From Clusia tigrina (lineage: Eukaryota; Arthropoda; Insecta; Diptera; Clusiidae): DNA of 64,000 nt. Below are positions 56,829 to 64,000 of the stretch, one piece after another. The DNA is taken from NCBI GenBank assembly GCA_920105625.2, contig OV050030.1, positions 178,203,315 to 178,267,314 of the forward strand, given 5' to 3'. The translations under genes and the position numbers were made by a program. The notes beneath the pieces are model-generated. The model searched no databases. It saw only the letters and a program-made list of their open reading frames with translations, and was not told the DNA's origin. The first letter of the stretch is position 1. Each line of letters starts with the position of its first letter.

Positions 56829-58342
56829 TTACCCTTGTAAGCCTGTTAGCACATGGTTCATTAGCCGTTGGAAGGTAGCCGGTGTTCCTGTTAATCCAAA
56901 CGGCATTCTATTAAACTCATAATGCCCTAAACCGGTGCTGAACGCGGTTTTCTGCTTATTTTGGGTATCCACCAGAACTCGGTGGTAGCCACTCGTTAAA
57001 TCAAGCGTAGAAAAATATCTACTATGCCCCAATTGATCCAGAATCTCTTCTATCCTTGGAATCGGGAACACCTCCTTGATAGTGGCGTCGTTCAATTTCC
57101 TAAAATCAACGACCATTCTCCACTTCTTCTGACCCTGAGCACCTCCCTTCTTTGGTACCAAAATTATTGGTGAATTCCAAGGCGAGATACTCTGTGAAAT
57201 TATGTTATCTTTTAACATTCCTTCCACTTGCCTATTTACCTCATCTCTGTGAGCTTGTGGCAATCTGTATTGTTTCTCGTTAATTGGTGCTTGATCCACC
57301 CTAGTAGGTATTTCATGCTCTACCACTGGTGTATATGTTAACTGGTCTCCTTGCAGCAAAAATATATCATGGAATGACGTACACATGGCTTCTATCGATG
57401 TCTTCTCTTGTGAATTCACGCTTGGGTCTAACTTCAAGGATTCTAGCAACCTCTCCATTCTTTTTCTAATATCTACCTGCTTAATCTGATTCACCGATCT
57501 ATAATTCGGTTCCTTAAAATTATCATAACTAGTGAACATGGGCCTAAAATCCTCATCCATCAGGTAATCCTTTTCCGATGCGTTGAGTTCGCAAGCGTAC
57601 ACCTTACCCTTGTCAACGTGCGTTATGGTTTCCCCCATATATACGCCCTCCGCTAGCTGCTGCTTGTGCAAAACAACAATCCTAAGTTTCGTATTTACAT
57701 GCATAGTAACTACTCTGGTTGACCTTGCATTTACTACCTCCCTACTATTCCTAACCTTACTCACGGTTCCTTCCTGCCATGACTTTAATGGAAGAGTGAG
57801 GATTCTATTCTTATTATTATCGTAAAACGATAACTGCTTGTCGAGCGCATCCAGTATGGTGCGGCCCCAAAGATTATCGCGGCCAATTATCCCATCAGCC
57901 GGGATACCTTTCCTATCCACTTCCACTGCATGCACTCTAAAACTCATACCCTTAACTCCACTGTGCCATATTCTGAGCGACCCCAATGTCCTATTGCACC
58001 CTCCAAACGCTCCGTTAAGCGTTCTTAAGTCCATTTGATTAATGTCTAGCCCCTTCCGTAAAACACTAGATTTTACGAGGCTAGTGTCCGCCCCTGAATC
58101 TACTAATAGCACTAGCTTTCCACTAGCTGATTCCTTGCAGGGTATCTCGATGAAGGCATCACCTATCCTGCTCATAGCGGAGCAACCTCCTTTTGTTCCC
58201 AATATGGACGTGTATCCACTCCCTAACTCTTCGTGATACTGGAGAGCCTCTTGCTCCTCCTTCTCCTGGACTGTAGTTCCTACATTACTAGTCCCACGTA
58301 CTTCCGGCCTTATTATTATTTCCTTTCTTTTGGCTTTCCAGT
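56829..58342 (-). pseudogene. pol: Errantivirus 2 protease and RT
   Basis: The frame is open from the -1 overlap with gag (~58,390) down to 56,829. LVDSGADTSLVKSSVL is the protease active site (~58,110); GIPADGIIGRDNLWG is its C-terminal motif. RT follows: YRLPQAHRDEV, SPWNSPIILVPKKGG, WRMVVDFRKLND, FSTLDLTSGYHRV (first catalytic Asp), FNRMPFGLTGTPATFQRLMN. The frame breaks just before YLDD. The stretch is long and otherwise clean, which suggests fairly recent decay. Confidence 0.85.
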
Positions 58343-58376
58343 CTATTGGCCTCGACTGGGCCGCTGGAAGTTTCCC
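58336..58376 (-). promoter_or_regulatory. -1 ribosomal frameshift site (slippery GGGAAAC plus stem-loop) at gag-pol
   Basis: The heptamer GGGAAAC (58,376-58,370) is in the correct gag phase (G GGA AAC), 24 nt before the gag stop at 58,343-58,345. The pol frame is the -1 frame and is open across it. Directly downstream TTCCAG (58,369-58,364) can pair with CTGGAA (58,341-58,336), with an inner GGCC/GGCC pair. Slippery site, register and fold agree, though the spacer before the stem is short. Confidence 0.7.
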
Positions 58377-60583
58377 TGGTTCCTTTGTTGGGATTGTCTA
58401 TCCCTGCATTCCGCTGCCCGATGTCCCATCTGTCCACATGAGAAGCATCTTAACCCCTCTTTGGTGCTGCTTATCCTTGCTTCACTTCTGGAATTCCAAT
58501 TTGGTCGCTGCTGACCACTCCCAGTTTTGAAAGGATTTCTTCCTTGGTTATCGCGGGGACTACTGAAATTCCCCGTGCTTTCCCTCAAGGGTGGAACCGG
58601 GCGCCCCGTAGCTGGCTGCCTTCTACTTTGATCCCATTTAGTGTCTACTAAGCACTGTCTACTTGCCTCATGACCATATGTTTGGCACTCCATACAATAG
58701 GGCGTGTTTTTGCTTGTAACACATTCATCCCTTGTATGCCCTGGATTATCACAGAATGAGCAAATGGGTTTCCTTGGCTTAAACCCTTCAACCAAGAATT
58801 CTTGGTCTCTTTGTTGCGGAAATTGGCCCATCAATCTACCGACTCCACATCTGTTTTGCTGCTGTACTGTTCCTACCTCTGCTGGAGCATTCGTCCAGCA
58901 GATTCCACCTGTTGTCGTTCGTTGTTGTATTGCTGCTTCAGCTGATGAGACCGCTTCCACTAGCTCTTCCATACTCCTCGGCGTGAGAGTAAGAGTATAA
59001 TTAGCTAAATCCCTATTTATCAGGCCTGCCTTGAACACAGAAATCATAGTCCGTTCTACTTGAGCCTTGTATGCTGCAACATTTTCTGGAAACTGCCTGT
59101 TGGCTTCCGTCTCAGCAGCGCTCCCCAGAGACTGGAGCCTTCGTCCCCAGGCACTCAATTCCTCCCCCGGTGTCTGTGTTGATTCTTGAATTTCCCGAAC
59201 GAGATAGTCATACGACTTTTGTTTTAAATACGTTCTATCCAAAAGTGCATATAATTCTGCCAGGGTGCTTACTGAGCTATGCACCAGTAAATCAAACGCA
59301 TCACCTGTGGTTCTTTGCCTAATACACTTTATTAAGTGTTCCCCGTCCGCTTCCGGAACACTCTGTTGCGCAAGCTCACAACCCTCTTGGAAGCGCCGGA
59401 TCTCAGTTCTCAGATCATACAACTCGACTCCTGAGAACATGGGCACCAACTTCTCCACCGCATGAGTAACTTGCAGAATGCCCATTTTATAGCTTTGTGT
59501 TTTCTCAATTGCTGGTAAAACCTTAGCTTTATTAATCTCTTTGGTAGTTTCCAAATTCTCTTCTCCCAGATCTGAGAGGTAATTGGCCAGTGACGGATTC
59601 AAACTAATTAGTCTTCGATCGTTTGTTCGTACAGACGAAATACTGTCCCCAGTATCGCGACTTTGCTGCACTGTTACCGCTTCCGGCTCCTCTGGCGGAT
59701 ATCCCTGATTTTCGTTATTTATCGGGCTGCCCGGAGAAAAAGGCTCGACACCGACCTCAGATGCGTCAAACAAAAATTCCACTTGCTTTTCTTCATTAAG
59801 TACTAATTTTGGCTTCACCATGCGGCTTATCCCTTCTGGTGTTAAATATTCCGGCCAACGTACTTCCGGAGGCAATGTCAATACTGTCTGCGTAAATCCA
59901 GCTGAATCTTGTTTTTAATCTCTCCCTATTCAGTGAGGTGAGAAAGTTCCTTTACCTTCTTCTCAATATACTCTTTTTGTGCTCTCAAATCTTCTGTTTT
60001 CTTATGAAAACTGAATAACTTTTCTTCTGTTCTGCTTTGGATTGCCATAAAGGCTTGATCAGCTACTTCTAATGGTGACACAGCTCCTCCGGCATTCACC
60101 TGCTTCCACAATTCCTGAGCTTCTTCCCTGCTCGTACTCGCTTCGAACTGGTCAACTATTTTCCCCAGTAAACAGTTCCACCTCTGACTGCATTGATTTC
60201 TATCTGTTCCTTACTTCCTCGTCTGGTGAAACCAAACTCACAGTTTGTTGTCCTAATTCCTCTAATTCAGAACTAAATGTATCTGCCTATTCGTTGACCA
60301 GACTATTTATGTAGTCTGCGTAATTTTCCGCAAAATATTTTCCCTTGCCGTACTCAACTGCGTGAGGCAACAACAGTCCGTGATTATTGGTGAACTCTCT
60401 CCCCAGATTTTGCAACTGTGTTATTCGCTTGCGGTAATACACATTGTCCTTACGTAACCTGCCGTCTTTCTTAAAATTACGGACCAATTTTTCAATCGCT
60501 TCTCCAATTTGCTCCTGCATCAGCAGTAATCCTTGCGCTTCTTTCGTCATATCCCAAATGCCAGAACAGATGGCGTATCCCAA
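58343..60583 (-). pseudogene. gag: Errantivirus 2 gag, three fragments
   Basis: N-terminal part 60,583-60,287: VRNFKKDGRLRKDNVYYRKR and LGREFTNNHGLLLP, a matrix-like start common in insect gag proteins. 60,111-59,926 is helical (EEKLFSFHKKTEDLRAQKEY). The main frame 59,881-58,343 (512 codons, no convincing ATG at its start) has the capsid region (LVPMFSGVELYDLRTEIRRF) and three zinc knuckles: CSFCDNPGHTRDEC, CMECQTYGHEASRQC and CFSCGQMGHRAAEC. Frameshifts or stops near 60,280-60,120 and ~59,900 split it. The end overlaps pol through a -1 site. Confidence 0.8.
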
Positions 60584-61579
60584 TTACAAATAAAAATCCA
60601 ATAATTGTTCCAATATTTTATTCTATCTTACTTAATGATTCAAAACAGAGTTATTAAAAAAAAACATTCCACCGTAAATTCTATCTTTATATACATATTC
60701 TGCTATACTTGTTTTCCATTACAATGTTCAATATCCGCTGTCTACCGCCGTCCATTAAGTCCTTCCATCAATGCAAATTGGTCCTTGACTTCCTCACAGA
60801 TACTCCTTGTTTCCTCACATGTATCCCCATATCCAATCACCAACTTTAATACTCCCAAAAATACTCCCAATTCGCAAAAACCGAAATTGGATTTACAGCA
60901 AACAAAATGACTTGATTCATTCCCGGAAATTTGAATCCATATTTAATAAAAAAAAACCCGTAACGTATGCGCCACGTAATAATAGCATTTAAATGTTTTC
61001 TTCAACATTGCTACGCAAATCGTAGTTTCCGAACTTTGATGCAACAACACGTGTTGTCTGCAGCTCTTCACCTAATACCCTAAACTCAAAATGCCAAATA
61101 TTTAAATCAATCTTTATTCTGATTTCAAAACAATATAAATTGAATCATATAAATGTCCCTACCGACAAACAAACACAAATCCCCTATCATAACCGTACGA
61201 ACCCTATACCGTGGCACGTTCCTTCCGAACCAAACCAACCGGTATACACAAGTTCGCAATTCAATAACGCAAAATCTGTGAATAAACAGACACGTCCCAC
61301 ATCCGCCGAGAATGCTGAAACAAAATGTATTAAAAAGTATGAGTCTAATCTCAGTGGAACAACCCTATACAACCTGACCGTAAGTAAAAATTTTTCTTTT
61401 GGATCGACCTATTGTCACTTAACCGCAGCGGCTAATCAGCCCCGATGCTGCTTCTTCTGCATGACCGGCGCAAAATCGCCCACACGGCCACCGAAGAATC
61501 GTCGACAAAATTCACTTAGATACTAGAATGTCCTACTATAAGCATACTCACCATTTTTGTTCCCTCCATTGAACTCCTA
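60584..61579 (-). other. Leader region of errantivirus 2
   Basis: ~1 kb between the damaged 5' LTR and gag. No primer-binding site is recognisable next to the LTR piece; on the minus strand TGGTGAGTATGC near 61,550 looks like a splice donor, as expected for an env subgenomic RNA. Plus-strand frames here lack any known motif. Confidence 0.45.
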
Positions 61580-61675
61580 ACTTAACACATGCTAATCACA
61601 CAAAAAGTGTGGCATCTGTTAGGAGTCGATGATGTGCGACACTACGCGCAGGCAGCTTGATTCTAAATCACAACA
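61580..61675 (-). repeat. 5' LTR of errantivirus 2, only first ~96 bp left
   Basis: Matches 51,386-51,481 closely from TGTTGTGATTTAG through GCATGTGTTAA, then departs. About 415 bp of LTR, including the TATA box, are missing. It abuts copia pol at the CAAC duplication. Confidence 0.8.
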
Positions 61676-61679
61676 GTTG
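61676..61679. repeat. Target-site duplication CAAC (5' side) of errantivirus 2
   Basis: Minus strand CAAC before the LTR TG; partner 45,396-45,399. Confidence 0.75.
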
Positions 61680-62204
61680 TCTAAAACGCACAAATTTTTT
61701 TTTTACTAAGGGCTTTGTAAAAATATCTGCCACTTGCTGATTTGATGAAACATAATTAATATTAAACATATTGTTTTCATATTCTTCTCTAATAAAATTA
61801 AATTTTATATCAATATGTTTTGTTCGCTTATGATATTCTGGATTTTTAATTAATCGAATAGCTCCTTGATTGTCCATATGCATATTAGTGTCTGGGTATT
61901 CGTCAGGAAGTATATCACGTAAAAGTTGTTTTATCCACATAAGCTCTTTGACGATCTGGCAGCTTGCCACAAATTCAGATTCGGTACTAGACAATGCAAC
62001 GCCGCGTTGTCTCTGAGATGCCCATGCAATGCACGTTGAACCCATCATAATAACAAGTCCACTGGTTGATTTTCTTGTAGTGACGTCACCAGCATAGTCG
62101 GCATCGCTAAAACAATTTAAAACAAAGGAATCTTTTGTTGGAAAAAGTATACCATACCCTTCTGTGCCATTCAAATATTTCAAAATTCGCTTTACGACAT
62201 TCAC
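61680..62204 (-). pseudogene. pol: Copia RNase H
   Basis: ILKYLNGTEGYGILF, then CFSDADYAGDVTTRKSTSG (first Asp), WASQRQRGVALSSTESEFVA (Glu), MHMDNQGAIRLIKNPEYHK (Asp) and YVSSNQQVADIFTKPL (last Asp): all four acidic positions are present. It ends artificially in the errantivirus LTR. A frameshift near 62,200-62,230 separates it from RT. Confidence 0.85.
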
Positions 62205-62892
62205 ATGTGCATTTGTCGGGTTTTCCAGGTAGCATTAAATACATCAAACTACCAACCGCCTGTCTATACGGATAGCTCGACACTGCTGTACCATCAGCTA
62301 ATGTTAGCCCAGTTGTCGAAATATCGCAGGGCGTACTAACTGGATCAGCTTGATCCATGTTGAACTTCTTCATTAACTTTTCTGCATAACCATGTTGGCT
62401 TACATGAAGACTGCCATCTGCCAACTGTCGAATTTCTAGTCCAAGGAAATGTCTAGCCTCGAACACTTTTATGCTGAATGAATGCTTTAGAAATGCTAAA
62501 AGCTTATCTATGTCTGCCTCATCTTCTGCCGCAACTAGCCCATCATCGATGTAAATAGCCATTAGCAATCTTTTTGCACCCGCTTTGTTAGTGAAGACGC
62601 AATTATCAGCTTTACTTGCCACCAGACTGAATTTTTTAAGCATTGTTGAAAAAGTCTTATTCCAACATCTTGAGGCTTGTTTTAATCCATATAAACTTTT
62701 CAGCAATTTACAAACTCGCCCCGTGTTGTCTGAATATCCTTCAGGTTGATGAATGTAAATATCTTCCTGGATGTCACCATACAAAAAAGCTGTTTTGATG
62801 TCAACCTGCTTCAATTTCAATTGTTCCGTTGCCGCTATACAAAGGATAGCTCTTATCGACGTAAACTTGGCCACAGGACTAAAAGTCTCCAA
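62107..62892 (-). pseudogene. pol: Copia reverse transcriptase
   Basis: FSPVAKFTSIRAIL, LKQVDIKTAFLYGDI (first Asp), QPEGYSDNTGRVCKLLKSLY, GLKQASRCWN, LMAIYIDDGLVAAEDE (YIDD catalytic pair) and FLGLEI, PYRQAVGSLMYLML. These are standard Ty1/copia RT landmarks in one open frame; the genuine RT ends at ~62,220 and the rest of this frame overlaps RNase H out of frame. A frameshift near 62,915 separates it from the upstream part. Confidence 0.85.
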
Positions 62893-62929
62893 ATAATCAA
62901 TCCCGTAATCTTGCTTTGTATCATTTTTC

Positions 62930-63502
62930 TTAATTTTCAGTAGTATCTTTGATCGTGTATACCCATATTGTGCTGATGACTTTAGCTTCTTTTGGTAGTT
63001 CAGTCAAAACCCACGTTTTGTTGCCATTGAGTGAATTGATTTCCTCATCCATTGCCTGTTTCCATTCTTTGGCTTCTTTGCAGCTTCTTGCTTGCTGATA
63101 ATTCGTTGGCGTTTGGCTGCTCGCCATAAAAAGGTGTCCCTCAGCTGCAAATGCGTTAGGCGATTTAGATTGGCTATACTGGTTACCGTTGTTTACGTCG
63201 AGATTCGTCGATTTACTACGTAGTCTGTCACTTATAAAACTTTGCTCCGGTTCAGGTCTTTGTTCAACACCCGGCACGTCGATATCTGAGAATGGAAGAC
63301 TTTCACAGAATACCTCATCATCACTGCTCTCCAAAGATTCTGATTGTTGATGCTGTATACCATTCGCCATTTCTTCATTTTGTTCTGCATCCTCAGTTCC
63401 AAATTCATTTTTGAATGCGACGTCTCGAGAAATTTCCACCTTGTTTGTTCTTGAATTGTACACTCTCAATCCCTTAATATCGCCTTCATCGGAATAAGGC
63501 AT
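62930..63502 (-). pseudogene. pol: Copia integrase C-terminal part and RT leader
   Basis: YSDEGDIKGLRVYNSRTNKV and EISRDVAF form the copia integrase C-terminal motif. A Ser/Glu-rich linker follows, then AKEWKQAMDEEINSLNGNKT and WVLTELPKEAKVI, the start of the RT region. It follows directly on the gag-pre-integrase fragment with the integrase core missing between them. Confidence 0.8.
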
Positions 63503-63511
63503 GCCATTTTT

Positions 63512-64000
63512 TTAAAGAAATCGATTACAGTGATCTAAGTTTTGATGCGCCAATTTGTTGTGCCATTCACTTATAGGACGTACGTTACTTTTCGTATAGT
63601 ATACAAAATTATCAACTTGTTTTGATGGTAAATCAAGTTTAATAATCAGTTTGTAAAATTTATCAACGCGAACTCCCACTAGCACTGCAGTTCCATTCTT
63701 TAAGAAAACACTTCGTTGATGATTCGATGTCATTTGAAGCCCTTTATCCAACGCGCTAATTGTCGAAAATAAATTCAAACGAAGCTCTGGTACATACAAC
63801 ACATTAGCTAAATGATTGCATATCCATTTGTTGTTGTTGTACGATTTTATGTTGATCGCACCCCTGCCATAAGCTTTAATAGTGTTGTTGTTGCCCAAAC
63901 GAATATCCATAGCCACATCAAATGGCTGGTAAGTGACAAACCAGTTTTTGTTTTTCGTCATGTGGTCGCTTGCCCCCGAATCCACAAACCATTCGTCTTT
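63512..64000 (-). pseudogene. pol: Copia protease and gag-pre-integrase fragment
   Basis: The frame is open to the window edge. EWFVDSGASDHMT is the aspartic protease active site (DSGA). YVPELRLNLFSTISALDKG and SEWHNKLAHQNL (His pair of the integrase zinc domain) follow. The frame stops at 63,512 after CNRFL, just where KK and the IN core should begin. The catalytic DDE core (about 200 residues) is deleted at ~63,505. Confidence 0.85.

Larger units (their letters stand above)
45400..61675 (-). mobile_element. Errantivirus 2, inserted in copia and carrying a Helitron in its 3' LTR
   Basis: Minus-strand order: damaged 5' LTR (61,675-61,580), leader, gag, protease-RT, RNase H, integrase, spacer, env, polypurine tract, and a 3' LTR (51,481-45,400) split by the 5,570-bp Helitron. 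The 4-bp duplication CAAC flanks it inside copia pol. Without the Helitron it is ~10.7 kb, longer than most 7-9 kb errantiviruses, because of a 1.8-kb pol-env spacer and a long leader. gag, pol and env all have frameshifts, so it is inactive. Confidence 0.85.
61676..64000 (-). mobile_element. Copia (Ty1/copia) element body, runs off the window
   Basis: Protease, gag-pre-integrase, integrase C-terminus, RT and RNase H in Ty1/copia order on the minus strand. The integrase catalytic core is deleted. Its 3' end and LTR are found 16 kb away at 45,399-45,095 because errantivirus 2 inserted in the last codons of pol. The 5' LTR and gag lie beyond the window. Confidence 0.85.

Noticed and set aside
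60605..61526. Plus-strand frames of about 60-130 codons in the errantivirus leader
   Set aside because: Asn/Thr/Pro-rich text without motifs, antisense to the element.

Overview
The window looks like intergenic DNA from a dipteran insect, most like a tephritid-type fly. The basis is AT-rich sequence, short insect-style introns and a dense set of insect transposon families: LOA-type LINEs, an RTE-like LINE, BEL/Pao, copia, Ty3/gypsy, errantivirus, Helitron and P-element-like. I found no conserved single-copy host gene. Almost every protein-like segment belongs to a mobile element, and most are broken by stops, frameshifts or internal deletions.

Left part (1-19.4 kb): a gag fragment of a Ty3/gypsy element at the left edge; LOA-type LINE E1 (~0.43-4.6 kb); a short intron-containing Myb/SANT-like (zeste-like) remnant (5.23-5.47 kb); a 0.45 kb inverted-repeat unit (5.93-6.39 kb); LOA-type E2 (~6.7-9.5 kb) containing a 95-nt near-perfect hairpin; an RTE-like LINE (10.4-11.8 kb); a BEL/Pao pol relict (11.9-13.8 kb); and LOA-type E3 (14,653-19,415), bounded by a 9-bp target-site duplication (TSD) and ending in CCTAA repeats. 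Middle (19.4-28.5 kb): AT-rich sequence with little coding signal, except a P-element/THAP9-like transposase remnant (22.8-23.5 kb), a ~360-bp tandem duplication (25.9-26.6 kb), and a (TA)n-rich palindrome built from a piece of an E3-type endonuclease.

Right part (28.5-64 kb) is a stack of nested insertions. Errantivirus 1 (minus strand, 3' LTR 28,506-28,978, env 34.8-36.6 kb) was split by a young gag-protease LTR element (29,321-34,752) with near-identical 1.5 kb LTRs and a 4-bp TSD. A copia element (minus strand, from the right edge to about 45.1 kb) was split by errantivirus 2 (61,675-45,400, TSD CAAC). The 3' LTR of errantivirus 2 was split by a full-length 5,570-bp Helitron (51,132-45,563). 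A second copy of copia 3' end + errantivirus LTR + Helitron lies in inverted orientation at 37.0-44.5 kb, about 0.4 kb away. That copy alone was later hit by LOA-type E4 (39,622-43,883), which landed in the Helitron 3' terminal hairpin with a 10-bp TSD.

The window therefore records an order of events: copia, then errantivirus 2, then Helitron, then an inverted duplication with partial loss of one arm, then E4. The gag-protease element is another recent arrival. Nothing here is a clear new multi-gene system. The most informative structures are the nested stack, the inverted Helitron pair that share the same inactivating lesions, the recently mobilised RT-less LTR element, and the slippery GGGAAAC site with a stem-loop at the gag-pol junction of errantivirus 2.
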